Under the pieces are notes generated by a model, which ran no database searches, was not told the DNA's origin, and saw only the letters and a list, made by a program, of their open reading frames with translations. A stretch of 63,389 nt of DNA from IMG/VR virus record IMGVR_UViG_3300045921_000040, positions 1 through 63,389 of that record. One strand, written 5' to 3'. The position numbers and the translations under genes were made by a program. Below, piece by piece: positions 25,347 to 32,583 of this stretch. Position 1 is the first letter of the stretch, and each line of letters begins with the position of its first letter. The stretch comes from a virus.

Positions 25347-25601
25347 TGTAAAATAGTAAGTATAGAGTGAGCCGAGAGTCCCAACATATCCTAGGGGGGT
25401 ACCCTCCCGGTACGGTCGAGAAATCACTAAGTCTCCAACCCTCCCCCCCTCTATTTTTGTAACTACGTTCCAACATAATTCCAACCTACTAAACCTTTTT
25501 CGCTCCACGGAGCGAAAAGCGCGCCATTTTTCCAGTCCAGCTACTGCTGCACTACATCCCTAACTAGGTTAAGCCCTAGTCTATTAATTCCCTAGGCCGA
25601 T

Positions 25602-25630
25602 TTGGTCTAAGCGGGGGTTAGTGCTATAGT
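25602..25630 (+). promoter_or_regulatory. Rightward promoter of the first early gene
   Basis: TTGGTC, 17-bp spacer, TATAGT. The sequence after the -35 (TAAGCGG) is the same as in the promoters at 30444 and 32555, so it belongs to that family although its -35 is weaker. It lies 56 bases before the ATG at 25686. Confidence 0.65.
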
Positions 25631-25685
25631 CAATCTGTCGTTAGGGAATAGTTCCCTTCGACTAGTGCAACTAGAGGAAAGTATC

Positions 25686-26579
25686 ATGCAACATCTTAAC
25701 TCAAACGCCTCGCTTATCACGATTGGGCTGCAAGAATATCGGCGCGGCTCTGATATCGCTGAGGGCGGTATTGTCCAGATTGCTGAAGGTATCCTGCAAT
25801 CTTGGGATACGGTGCTACGCTGGTCGTATAAGGGCGAGGGCGGCAAAGAGGTTTACGGGCTGTGCAAGCTCGGGGAGCTTTATAAGCCGATCTTGAAGCC
25901 TGACGGTGAAGTCGATGGCAAGGCCAAGTCGGCCAAGTGGCGCGCGGTCGGCGAGTTGTATAACCCTGACGGCGGCGATATGGAAGCCCGCGACAAGGTG
26001 GCGCTGCAACGCGGTTTCACCATTGCGGCGGCCTGCAAGGCTGGCGCTGAAGTCGAATTCGAAACAGTCACGGTTGAGCGCGGCGGCAAGCGGCGCAAGG
26101 TTAGGGCTGCTATCGTCCCGGCTGAAGTCGCCTTCGACTTCGTGGACAGTGAGGGGAAAACTACCCCCTTCGGTCGCGGCGCTATCAAGCGGCACAAAGA
26201 GGCTCTCAAGGCACTGCGTATGGCAGTCCCGGAAAGTGAATCTGAAGTGCTGGAAAAGCTGGCGGGGATGCCGGTTGAGTGCGTCGGCGGCAATCACCCA
26301 ACGTTTGGTAAGGTGCCGTCGGCGTCCAGTCTCGCCAACATTCTGCGGCCCTACGCGGTCGCCGCTGGGTTCATGCCTCCTGCCAAGCCGCGCAATACGG
26401 ATAGCAAGGTGGAAGATACGGGGCGCGAGGCGCTGGAGTCGCTCGATTTCCTCACGTCCAGCCTAGATGTCATGCTCACCAGCGACGAGGCGGATTTCGC
26501 GCCCAGTGCGGAATTCGACGCCAAGCTGCAAACGCTGATTGCCAAGGCGCAGGCGTATCTGGCGCGGTTCGCCGATTGA
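25686..26579 (+). CDS. Hypothetical first early protein, 297 residues
   Basis: The ATG at 25686 (MQHLNSNASLITIGLQEYRR) has AGAGGAAA upstream. Not recognised. The middle is charged, with TVERGGKRRKVRAAIVPAEV and AIKRHKEALKALRMAVPESE. The C-terminus is helical and acidic. The gene is distinctly GC-richer than the flanking control regions and is first in the early direction, the usual place of host-takeover or anti-defence genes (inference). Confidence 0.75.
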   Translation: MQHLNSNASLITIGLQEYRRGSDIAEGGIVQIAEGILQSWDTVLRWSYKGEGGKEVYGLCKLGELYKPILKPDGEVDGKAKSAKWRAVGELYNPDGGDMEARDKVALQRGFTIAAACKAGAEVEFETVTVERGGKRRKVRAAIVPAEVAFDFVDSEGKTTPFGRGAIKRHKEALKALRMAVPESESEVLEKLAGMPVECVGGNHPTFGKVPSASSLANILRPYAVAAGFMPPAKPRNTDSKVEDTGREALESLDFLTSSLDVMLTSDEADFAPSAEFDAKLQTLIAKAQAYLARFAD

Positions 26580-26631
26580 TTGTCAACCTAGGGCGGGGCT
26601 GCGGTCCCGCCCGCTTTTCAAGGGATATGAT

Positions 26632-26853
26632 ATGGACAAAAAATTGAATGGCTGGAAAGACGGTCTCGTAAGTGCGCAAGAAATAGTGGCGGAATTGGAA
26701 TGCAACATTGTGCAATTTTTAGACACTTTGGCGCGCGACGCGTGCCGTGACAATTGCCCGCTTGATGTGCATTTCTATGTTGAAGCGGAGCGGAAAGTCT
26801 CGCGCATCTTGCGTCAGGTCGAGCACCGCTTGCCCCGCCAGCATCGCTTTTAA
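26632..26853 (+). CDS. Hypothetical early protein, 73 residues
   Basis: The ATG at 26632 has AAGGG about nine bases upstream. It is helical, charged and Cys-containing (ARDACRDNCPLDVHFYVEAE), with a basic C-terminus RQVEHRLPRQHRF. A strong terminator follows at once, so genes 25686 and 26632 form a small separate transcription unit. Function unknown. Confidence 0.7.
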   Translation: MDKKLNGWKDGLVSAQEIVAELECNIVQFLDTLARDACRDNCPLDVHFYVEAERKVSRILRQVEHRLPRQHRF

Positions 26854-26868
26854 GCGGCTTCCACTTTA

Positions 26869-26901
26869 CCCCGTCCGGCTTTGCGCTGGACGGGGTTTTT
26901 T
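26869..26901 (+). terminator. Rho-independent terminator
   Basis: CCCCGTCC (26869-26876) pairs with GGACGGGG (26888-26895), an 11-base loop between them, followed by six T. It ends the first rightward transcript. Confidence 0.92.
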
Positions 26902-26916
26902 CGTGTCTGCGTCTGG

Positions 26917-26965
26917 GGCAGGGCGCGGCGGCGAGGCAGGGCGCGGCGGCGAGGCAGGGCGCGGC
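26917..26965. repeat. 18-bp GC-rich tandem repeat
   Basis: Units GGCAGGGCGCGGCGGCGA at 26917-26934 and 26935-26952, with a 13-base partial third copy to 26965 that runs into a hairpin. It lies in a gene-free 319-bp stretch (26902-27220). Confidence 0.9.
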
Positions 26966-26997
26966 GCAGCCGCGCCGTGTGTTGCGAAGCAACACAC
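26958..26997. other. Two contiguous perfect hairpins
   Basis: Hairpin one: arms GGCGCGGC / GCCGCGCC, loop GCA (26958-26976). Hairpin two, directly adjacent: arms GTGTGTTGC / GCAACACAC, loop GAA (26977-26997). The second has a GCGAAGC apex, known as an exceptionally stable DNA mini-hairpin. There is no T run, so these are not simple terminators. They could be a processing site, a replication structure or a protein-binding site. Confidence 0.85.
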
Positions 26998-27056
26998 CTA
27001 AAACAAACTAACGCCAAGCGAAGCTTGTCTTTATTGGATGATAGTAAGCATAGAAA

Positions 27057-27091
27057 CCACGTGATAGTATCAGTAAAGCCACGTGATAGTA
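27057..27091. repeat. CCACGTGATAGTA direct repeat
   Basis: Two exact 13-base copies at 27057-27069 and 27079-27091, 22 bp apart (about two helical turns), each containing the palindrome CACGTG. Spacing on one face of the helix suggests a regulator-binding site. Confidence 0.75.
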
Positions 27092-27187
27092 AAAAGTAGC
27101 CTGACTGGTTGGATGAGCGCCTAGGCACCGATTGCTTGCCGCCTCGTGTGCCTAGGTTAGCCCCGGCTTCCTTAGTTACCTACTAGC

Positions 27188-27215
27188 CATGATAGTTGAC
27201 TGGTTGGATGAGCGC
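27188..27215. repeat. 28-bp direct repeat, copy downstream of the RHH-like gene
   Basis: Identical to 27542-27569. The core TGACTGGTTGGATGAGCGC also occurs at 27102-27120, where together with the following CTAGG the match to this copy is 24 bases. This copy ends five bases before the stop codon of the leftward gene at 27221. Confidence 0.92.
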
Positions 27216-27220
27216 CTAGG

Positions 27221-27529
27221 TTACTTGTCCTCACCCGGCCAGTATTCTTCGTCATCTTCGTCTACGTTGCTCACCAACTCTTCGGGGTCGTACCAAGCAG
27301 CGAGTGTAGCCCTAAGCTTGGCTTGGTCCGCTTTGTAGTCATACTCCTCCGCAGGTGCGGGCGCTGGCTCAGGCTTAACTGAGTTAGCGAACCCTTCCAG
27401 ATACCTCATAATTGCCAGGCGAACCAAAGAGGACACACTACGGCAATCCTCCTTAGCCTTTTTGGACAGGGTTACATAATGTTTGAGTGGAATCACGGTG
27501 GTTACAGAAACAGACTGTTTGGTGGACAT
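27221..27529 (-). CDS. Ribbon-helix-helix-like DNA-binding protein, 102 residues
   Basis: The ATG at 27529 (MSTKQSVSVTTVIPLKHYVT) is chosen; an ATG five codons upstream is also possible. A short beta strand (SVTTVIPL) then two helices with KKAKEDCRSVSSLVRLAIMR fits the RHH/CopG-Arc pattern. The C-terminus is Pro-rich then very acidic (NVDEDDEEYWPGED). It is the only leftward gene in the early region, and identical 28-bp repeats bracket it, so autoregulation or control of the early promoters is likely. Confidence 0.7.
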   Translation of the reverse strand: MSTKQSVSVTTVIPLKHYVTLSKKAKEDCRSVSSLVRLAIMRYLEGFANSVKPEPAPAPAEEYDYKADQAKLRATLAAWYDPEELVSNVDEDDEEYWPGEDK

Positions 27530-27541
27530 CTCGCTAAACCT

Positions 27542-27569
27542 CATGATAGTTGACTGGTTGGATGAGCGC
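27542..27569. repeat. 28-bp direct repeat, copy upstream of the RHH-like gene
   Basis: Exact copy of 27188-27215, lying 12 bases before the ATG at 27529, i.e. in the promoter/leader position of that gene. Probable operator. Confidence 0.92.
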
Positions 27570-28254
27570 TTACTCAATCCACGCAAAACATAAGTTACTA
27601 GGAACGGGGTGTCAAGCCCAAATTCGACATTGGCGCGACCAATCACAACCTCTGTGGTATGGCGTGGTAATACGCTAACCGAGTTACAATACCCTAACAA
27701 ACTTATGAGGTACGCTTATATCGATATAGCGGCGTGTTGTGTAGCCCTTACGGCTCCACAGTAGGGCTTCAAAAACTAATATTGTATGAACAAACCGTAA
27801 CTCGGAAAAGCTAACCACACAGCGCCATTTCTATACGCCTAAGAATTACAATAACCGACCGTAACACAGTATATATATATTGGCATAAGCTAATAGGCAC
27901 ACTGGTGAGCACGCAGCTATGCAGTAGAACCAAGAGGCAAAAATGATAAATCGGCCCCAAAAATGACGAATAAGTTGATACGCAAGTAGCTGAAAAAGCT
28001 ACATTTTTACGAAAATGATAAAATTATGCGGTTTTTATAATGACCCCCCACCTTACGCACGTGTTTAATCTGCATCAGATATCTTAGGCATTCCTAAGGG
28101 GGCGCACATGAGGTCCCTATATTTTCACCCCATCATAATATCATATTATCATAATATATATATAAGTTATTGAAAAATAAGCGTTTCTTTTCTGATATTC
28201 TTTCTGACGTTGTGATATTCCCCACTTTCGCCTGCATAATCAAACACTTACTTG

Positions 28255-28374
28255 GTTGCACAAAATCGAACAACTTTCCCCTACAAAAACAAGCAGTTAC
28301 CACACAGCCACTGCCTACCTCCGGCCCCAATTAGCCTAAGCCTTTGATTTATCTGAGTTGCACAAAATCGAACA
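28255..28374. repeat. 18-base direct repeat before the early promoter
   Basis: GTTGCACAAAATCGAACA at 28255-28272 and 28357-28374, 102 bp apart. The second copy ends 12 bases before the -35 box at 28387, a good site for a regulator. Confidence 0.85.
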
Positions 28375-28386
28375 CCAGACCTCCAT

Positions 28387-28415
28387 TTGACCTAAGTCCT
28401 TGTTTTTGCTATACT
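28387..28415 (+). promoter_or_regulatory. Strong early promoter
   Basis: TTGACC, 17-bp spacer, TATACT. Near-perfect sigma-70 type. It shares TTGACCTAAG with the promoter at 30444. Transcript would start near 28422, about 75 bases before the first ATG. Confidence 0.85.
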
Positions 28416-28495
28416 TGCAAAATGGGAGAGCAACTTTTTTGCTCACCCATGCGGGCCTCGCTCGCCAATCGCTAACCCAGTTAAGGAACAAACCG

Positions 28496-28657
28496 ATGTA
28501 TATCGTGAACATCGTCGAGCTCACTTCCAAGCAGACTGCTTCCATGCTCGCTAACCGGCGTATTCGTCCGGCCACCCACTACGACGTGCAGTCTGCCTAC
28601 AACCGGGGGCGGCTCATTTTCCGGGACATCCCCACCTTCACCCTTTTCGTGGAATGA
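28496..28657 (+). CDS. Small early protein, 53 residues, paralogue of the next gene
   Basis: ATG 28496 with AAGGA upstream. Its sequence ELTSKQTASMLANRRIRPA followed by THYDVQSAYNRGRLIFRDIP aligns with the first half of the next protein (PTKEISKLLTRKRIQPA, EEGDVESAYWRRIPLFRNP). Small basic fold, perhaps nucleic-acid or protein binding. A tandem duplication directly behind a strong promoter is typical of early host-interaction proteins (inference). Confidence 0.78.
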   Translation: MYIVNIVELTSKQTASMLANRRIRPATHYDVQSAYNRGRLIFRDIPTFTLFVE

Positions 28658-28670
28658 GGAGCAAGCCATC

Positions 28671-29009
28671 ATGCGTGTCCACAACCTGCCCACCAAGGAA
28701 ATCTCGAAGCTCTTAACCCGGAAACGCATTCAGCCTGCGGAGGAAGGGGACGTGGAGAGTGCCTATTGGCGCCGTATCCCGCTATTCCGTAACCCGGATA
28801 GCGGGGAGCTCTACATCTTCACCGACTACGGCCTCGGTTACGCGCATAGCTACCTTCACCCCAAGGTGCGCCGCTACCCTCGCAGTGATATGCTGTTCAA
28901 CGCGAGGTATATGTCTGGCTATATGGAGGGCCAGAAGCAGTGGCGCGAGGAGCACATGGGCCGCACCGAGGATATGGGCTCGTTCAAGGTCTGGAAGCGC
29001 CAGCGCTAG
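28671..29009 (+). CDS. Early protein, 112 residues, N-terminal half duplicated upstream
   Basis: ATG 28671 with GAGGAG upstream. The N-terminal 50 residues are homologous to the 53-residue neighbour. The C-terminal half has SYLHPKVRRYPRSDMLFNAR and YMEGQKQWREEHMG. Basic, Arg/Tyr-rich. No family recognised. Confidence 0.78.
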   Translation: MRVHNLPTKEISKLLTRKRIQPAEEGDVESAYWRRIPLFRNPDSGELYIFTDYGLGYAHSYLHPKVRRYPRSDMLFNARYMSGYMEGQKQWREEHMGRTEDMGSFKVWKRQR

Positions 29010-29032
29010 GCGCAAGCAAGAGGAGCAAGCTG

Positions 29033-29560
29033 ATGGTGGACGGTCCTGTTTTCCCACTGAGCACCGTAGCCGAAGCATTCTGGGGGACCCCTGCCATGAC
29101 CCACCACAAGTGGGTTCAGTGGGCCTGTGACTGCGTTGAGAGGGTGCTGCCTGTGTACGATGCCTGCTTGGCAAACGTGCCTCATGTGGGGGTTTTGACA
29201 GAAGCCAGAATATGGCTGTTTGGTCCCACCCAAGAGGAGGCCAAGAGAGTTAACTGGGTCCACCCTGCAAAAGCCTTGGCGGCAGTCAAGCGGTGGCTAG
29301 CCGACCCTAACCCGGATAACGCCGAAGCAGCTGAGCGCCTTATAAGGCATATATCTCACCCCGAACTTGAAGACACACAGTCCGTGTTCGTCGAAAGCGC
29401 TGTTGGGTACGCTGCCCACTCAATAACCTACCCGCGCTATGCCTATCTCGCTGCAGACGCAGCTCGTATGGCGTTGGGTGAGGACGCTGGCATAGAAGAG
29501 GAGAAGTGGCAGACTATCCACCTGCTGCAGATTTACCACGATGGAGAGAGCGATGCCTGA
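29033..29560 (+). CDS. Hypothetical helical early protein, 175 residues
   Basis: ATG 29033 (MVDGPVFPLSTVAEAFWG), AGGAGCAAGCTG leader. Helical, with ALAAVKRWLADPNPDNAEAA and a region rich in Ala/Tyr (YPRYAYLAADAARMALGE), somewhat like Imm-type or HEAT-like helical repeats. Not assigned. It overlaps the next gene by eight bases. Confidence 0.72.
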   Translation: MVDGPVFPLSTVAEAFWGTPAMTHHKWVQWACDCVERVLPVYDACLANVPHVGVLTEARIWLFGPTQEEAKRVNWVHPAKALAAVKRWLADPNPDNAEAAERLIRHISHPELEDTQSVFVESAVGYAAHSITYPRYAYLAADAARMALGEDAGIEEEKWQTIHLLQIYHDGESDA

Positions 29561-29813
29561 GCTTGAACCCGAAGAGATAACCGTGGTTAGCGTGACGGAG
29601 GTAGGTAGTGACCATTGGGTAGTAGAGTTTTCTCACCCTGTATGGGTGGGCGTCGCCCCATTTCCACCACAGCGTCGCCGCTTCTGGGCACCTCGTGAAG
29701 ACAGCTCATACAAGCACATGCGTACAGATGCCCTAGGTGCGTACATGTGGGGTCTCAAGGTGATTGAGCGCAACAAGAAGATGGGGAAGGACGATGAACC
29801 ACAACGAACCTGA
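29553..29813 (+). CDS. Hypothetical early protein, 86 residues
   Basis: ATG 29553 with GGAGAG four bases upstream. A beta-rich first half (EEITVVSVTEVGSDHWVVEF) and basic second half with PPQRRRFWAPRED and LKVIERNKKMG. It overlaps both neighbours. No family recognised. Confidence 0.68.
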   Translation: MPELEPEEITVVSVTEVGSDHWVVEFSHPVWVGVAPFPPQRRRFWAPREDSSYKHMRTDALGAYMWGLKVIERNKKMGKDDEPQRT

Positions 29814-29949
29814 TTTCCCGGTTAACCACTTTCGTAGTCCAGTCTACGGGCGACGTATGGCCGAGGCTTCGGAGAAGTTTCTCGCTGCCTTGTGGCGCGA
29901 GCATCCTACTATCATGCAGTGCCTGACGGCGAACAGAAAGAGGATGTAA
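29794..29949 (+). CDS. Small early protein, 51 residues
   Basis: ATG 29794 with GGGGAAGG upstream, overlapping the end of the previous gene by 20 bases. Sequence opens MNHNEPDFPVNHFRSPVYG and ends in NRKRM. Good ribosome site and compact packing support a real gene. Function unknown. Confidence 0.62.
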   Translation: MNHNEPDFPVNHFRSPVYGRRMAEASEKFLAALWREHPTIMQCLTANRKRM

Positions 29950-29953
29950 GTAA

Positions 29954-30178
29954 ATGGGTGTAATGCTGGTTAGGGTATTCAACAGGCGCTGCACTACCGG
30001 AAGTGTAACGGTCTGGAACGATGAGTGGCCTATAGCCAAAGCCATGAAGGATTGGCTGGTCGATGGGGTATGGTTCGAGATACTCGGCTATTACCCTGAT
30101 GCGAACAATTGGGGGTCAATCGCGACAAGCTTTGTCGAAGCCGAGGAGAAGGCCAATGACTATGTCAATAGAAGATAA
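29954..30178 (+). CDS. Hypothetical early protein, 74 residues
   Basis: ATG 29954, four bases after the previous stop. It contains SVTVWNDEWPIAKAMKDWLV and a C-terminal helix EAEEKANDYVNRR. Trp-rich, small, soluble. Not recognised. Overlaps the next gene by 23 bases. Confidence 0.68.
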   Translation: MGVMLVRVFNRRCTTGSVTVWNDEWPIAKAMKDWLVDGVWFEILGYYPDANNWGSIATSFVEAEEKANDYVNRR

Positions 30179-30452
30179 AATCGAGCTGCTTAGCAAAGTC
30201 GTTTATGTTCTGGGCTGGGAAAAGTTAATAGATGAGATGCACAAAGTCCATGAATACCTTGCGACCATACTTGACGATGATGATATGCTTGAAGAGAACA
30301 ATAAATTTTACCGAGAAAAATGGCCAGAAACGCTGGTTCGGTACTACCAAGAAGGTCGCATTACACAGGACACCATTGAGAGATATTACTATCTCGCCCT
30401 GCTGGAGGGATTGCATAACAAGGTTAGCGAAGCAGAGCCTGATTTGACCTAA
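30156..30452 (+). CDS. Hypothetical acidic early protein, 98 residues
   Basis: ATG 30156 with GGAGAAGG upstream. A helical, charged protein with KIELLSKVVYVLGWEKLIDE and DDDDMLEENNKFYREKWPE. Its last codons (GAT TTG ACC TAA) form the -35 box of the promoter at 30444. Function unknown. Confidence 0.72.
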   Translation: MTMSIEDKIELLSKVVYVLGWEKLIDEMHKVHEYLATILDDDDMLEENNKFYREKWPETLVRYYQEGRITQDTIERYYYLALLEGLHNKVSEAEPDLT

Positions 30453-30472
30453 GCGGCAAATAGCCGTATACT
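30444..30472 (+). promoter_or_regulatory. Early promoter overlapping a gene end
   Basis: TTGACC, 17-bp spacer, TATACT. The -35 box is within the last codons of the preceding gene. About 45 bases around this site are repeated nearly unchanged at 32553-32599, so it is a mobile or duplicated promoter cassette. Confidence 0.88.
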
Positions 30473-30501
30473 ACGTAAATAATCAGAGAAGGAGCAGACC
30501 A

Positions 30502-30717
30502 ATGAAGAAGCATGTCATTTACGACGGGCAGGTTTTTCGTATTACCAGTTACGGTAACGGCGTTAGCTACGTGTTCGAGAACGTGCCCCAAGGCAGGTTA
30601 GTCTACTTTCAAGGTGACGACGCTGCGCATTTCGCAGACGAGCTGGAGGCTCTCGCTGACTGGCGGTCGCTAACCGAGTTATGGGACGACTACGCGGAGG
30701 TCAGCCAATGCGTCTGA
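30502..30717 (+). CDS. Hypothetical early protein, 71 residues
   Basis: ATG 30502 with GAAGGAGCAGACCA leader, 30 bases after the promoter. Beta-rich start (HVIYDGQVFRITSYGNGVSY) and acidic helical end (ADELEALADWRSLTELWDDY). Small, soluble. Not recognised. Confidence 0.75.
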   Translation: MKKHVIYDGQVFRITSYGNGVSYVFENVPQGRLVYFQGDDAAHFADELEALADWRSLTELWDDYAEVSQCV

Positions 30718-30848
30718 GAATATCCATCTTGTTCGGGCTCATTATCCTTTCGGTAGGCGTGCTGAAGTCCCCTCTGGGAGCGCATATGCTCTTCAACGTT
30801 ACCATCTGGAAAGCGGGGTTTGGCTTCTCTCTTTCAGCGTTCGACTAG
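30708..30848 (+). CDS. Small membrane peptide, 46 residues
   Basis: Read directly: ATG at 30708, TAG at 30846-30848. Hydrophobic N-terminal stretch ISILFGLIILSVGVL, followed by SPLGAHMLFNVTIWKAG. It overlaps the previous gene by ten bases. It may be a secreted or membrane-inserted early peptide, for example for superinfection exclusion (speculative). Confidence 0.62.
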   Translation: MRLRISILFGLIILSVGVLKSPLGAHMLFNVTIWKAGFGFSLSAFD

Positions 30849-30859
30849 GAGCGAGACAC

Positions 30860-31075
30860 ATGACCAAGAAACAAACCAAGAAGCAGGCCGCAACTGCCCT
30901 GTTGCGGGAGTACGACCGCCTGTATGCGCGGATGCGTGTGCTTGAGCGTGAAACACAGAAAGCCGTCACCGCCTACGGTGTCGAGAGTGGCGTCTGGGGG
31001 CTGAGCATCGACAAGTTCCGCTTGCAGCTACGGATGGAGGCGGAGCGCAGGGAGAAGGAGCGAGCAGATGGCTAA
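30860..31075 (+). CDS. Small basic helical early protein, 71 residues
   Basis: ATG 30860 with AGGAG upstream. Starts MTKKQTKKQAATALLREYDR; highly charged helices suggest a coiled coil or nucleic-acid binder. Overlaps the next gene by eight bases. Function unknown. Confidence 0.7.
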   Translation: MTKKQTKKQAATALLREYDRLYARMRVLERETQKAVTAYGVESGVWGLSIDKFRLQLRMEAERREKERADG

Positions 31076-31214
31076 CTGGGTTAAGAACCGCAACGACTAT
31101 CGCACCATGACCGGCAAAGAGCTCTACGAGGAAGCCGTGCGTGGTGCCAACGTGGACTATAAGGAGCTGGCTATCGCCTTGGCCGAGCGTGTCAGGTTCA
31201 CAGGACTTTTGTAA
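31068..31214 (+). CDS. Small early protein, 48 residues
   Basis: Read directly: ATG 31068 with GGAGAAGGAGCG upstream and TAA at 31212-31214. MANWVKNRNDYRTMTGKELY, then ANVDYKELAIALAERV. Compact helical peptide. Function unknown. Confidence 0.65.
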   Translation: MANWVKNRNDYRTMTGKELYEEAVRGANVDYKELAIALAERVRFTGLL

Positions 31215-31227
31215 GAGGAGCAAACCA

Positions 31228-31602
31228 ATGGGCTACCGTAGTGACGTAGGGTTGATGTTCTACACTACCAATCAGCAGGAAGTTCCTTTTCCGGCTATCA
31301 AACTCTGGTTTGATGAGAACTTCCCGAAGAGGGAAGCAGAAGGTGAATGGGCTGCCTGGATTGATTACGGAGACGATTATGTTTACGTATTTTACTCAAG
31401 CGTGAAGTGGTATGATGACTACGACCACCCACAAAAAGTCCAGAACGATATAACTAACTTTTACCACGCCTTCAAAGGTAAAAGTGAATATGTTGCCTAT
31501 GACTTTATACGTATAGGCGAAGACGACAACGACATAGAATTTGATTACTCCGAATACTCGGAATATCGCTTGGGTTGCCGCCGAGAAATCGTAATCAATT
31601 AG
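31228..31602 (+). CDS. Conserved phage protein (MGYRSDVG family), 124 residues
   Basis: ATG 31228 (MGYRSDVGLMFYTTNQ), standard GAGGAGCAAACCA leader. The opening, the VKWYDDYDHPQKVQ segment and the acidic end (IRIGEDDNDIEFDYSEY) define a conserved small family found in many phages of diverse hosts. Function unknown. Confidence 0.8.
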   Translation: MGYRSDVGLMFYTTNQQEVPFPAIKLWFDENFPKREAEGEWAAWIDYGDDYVYVFYSSVKWYDDYDHPQKVQNDITNFYHAFKGKSEYVAYDFIRIGEDDNDIEFDYSEYSEYRLGCRREIVIN

Positions 31603-31615
31603 AAGGAGCAAACCA

Positions 31616-32563
31616 ATGGCACTTTCATGGAACACACTTAGGGCCCTTCCGCGCCTGACATCCTATGAGGATGCAGCCAAGTATGAAGCAGAGGTCAAGC
31701 CTATCAGGGGCCGCGCGCCCGAGACCAAGCCTGTAGGAAAACGCAACCAGTGGTGGAACACCATCAAGCGCGAGGACAACGGCGATATCGTGATTAGTAC
31801 GTATTGTGGTCCCATTCTGCGTTACCGTGAGAATGGTGACTTGGTAATCTATGACCCTGCAGGATGGCGCAAAGCATCCCAAAACGAAATGATAACCGAG
31901 ATTACCGGCATACCCACGGATACCATTGATGGTAAGGCTTGGGTCGAGGTATCAAACGGTACTTTTTACCTGCGCAGCTACCAACATAAGGTTTGGGACA
32001 GGGATAAGCGGGAGTATGTCAATAATCCAGAGCCCGTGGCAGAGAACATTTTTCGTCGTGTCGAGCACCTGCAAAGCAGTGCGTATTACGAGAGCCGCAG
32101 TTGGGTCTTCATGAACCCACCCACTAACGCGGTTTACTATATTCGCCGCAAGGAGATGAACAAGGTGATGAAACGTTACGCCACGTTCATTAACTACGCC
32201 AAGGCAGTAGACGCCCTACGCAATGGAGAGCTATTTTGGCCTAAAGAAATAGCGAGTATTTTCGACGCTTCCGCTGACGACGGTGGTGCATACTATTGGG
32301 GCAATGCCGGTATGCCTAGGCGCATCTTTCACGACGACAAGTTCGACCATAACGACGCCGAGGCGCTGTGTAATCTCATGCTGTCTGATGACCCGGCGGA
32401 TAACTACAAGGCATATGCGTGGCTCAAGGCGGGCGACGATAGGTCAGTAGAGGAATCAATCAAGCGCGTTCTCATCATTCACCACCACGACGAGGTGCTG
32501 GAGCGCGTCGACATGACCGGCGTCCAAGCCAAGAACAGGTACGCATGGGTCGATTTGACTTAA
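31616..32563 (+). CDS. Hypothetical early protein, 315 residues
   Basis: ATG 31616 with GAAGGAGCAAACCA leader. Contains NQWWNTIKREDNGDIVISTY and LRYRENGDLVIYDPAGWR in a beta-rich N-terminal half, and a helical half ending RVDMTGVQAKNRYAWVDLT. Not recognised. Its last codons (GAT TTG ACT TAA) provide the -35 of the next promoter, a copy of the arrangement at 30444. Confidence 0.75.
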   Translation: MALSWNTLRALPRLTSYEDAAKYEAEVKPIRGRAPETKPVGKRNQWWNTIKREDNGDIVISTYCGPILRYRENGDLVIYDPAGWRKASQNEMITEITGIPTDTIDGKAWVEVSNGTFYLRSYQHKVWDRDKREYVNNPEPVAENIFRRVEHLQSSAYYESRSWVFMNPPTNAVYYIRRKEMNKVMKRYATFINYAKAVDALRNGELFWPKEIASIFDASADDGGAYYWGNAGMPRRIFHDDKFDHNDAEALCNLMLSDDPADNYKAYAWLKAGDDRSVEESIKRVLIIHHHDEVLERVDMTGVQAKNRYAWVDLT

Positions 32564-32583
32564 GCGGCAAATAGTCGTATACT
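32555..32583 (+). promoter_or_regulatory. Early promoter before the MoxR/VWA module
   Basis: TTGACT, 17-bp spacer, TATACT, near-identical to the promoter cassette at 30444. The leader before the ATG at 32659 is about 70 bases long. Confidence 0.88.

Larger units (their letters stand above)
24993..25685. other. Divergent control region between late and early operons
   Basis: This 693-bp stretch holds no convincing gene. It contains the leftward late promoter (25128-25156), three G-rich 42-47-bp repeats (25216-25346), a perfect dyad at 25497-25518 (10-bp arms TTTTCGCTCC / GGAGCGAAAA, AC loop) and the rightward early promoter (25602-25630). Being beside terS, it is also a candidate for the packaging start site or an origin. 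These last two roles are inference. Confidence 0.75.
27530..28495. other. AT-rich gene-free control region
   Basis: About 966 bp without a credible gene. It has alternating AT tracts near 27871-27881 and 28135-28165, many short A/T runs, the 28-bp operator copy, an 18-base direct repeat (28255 and 28357) and the early promoter at 28387. Low helix stability next to regulator sites suits a replication origin or a regulatory hub. No iteron cluster typical of theta origins was seen. Confidence 0.7.

Noticed and set aside
24993-25508. N-terminal extension of the TerS-like protein through the G-rich repeat
   Set aside because: It would encode Pro/His/Thr low-complexity sequence and would start upstream of the late promoter. 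The ATG at 24992 is the natural start.
25497-25518. Dyad TTTTCGCTCC-AC-GGAGCGAAAA as a terminator
   Set aside because: Perfect stem, but no T run follows it in either direction beyond the stem itself, and no gene ends nearby. More likely an operator or structural site.
28133-28330. Leftward 65-codon frame in the AT-rich region
   Set aside because: Cys/Tyr/Ile-rich composition, no ribosome site, no neighbour coupling; the region looks regulatory.
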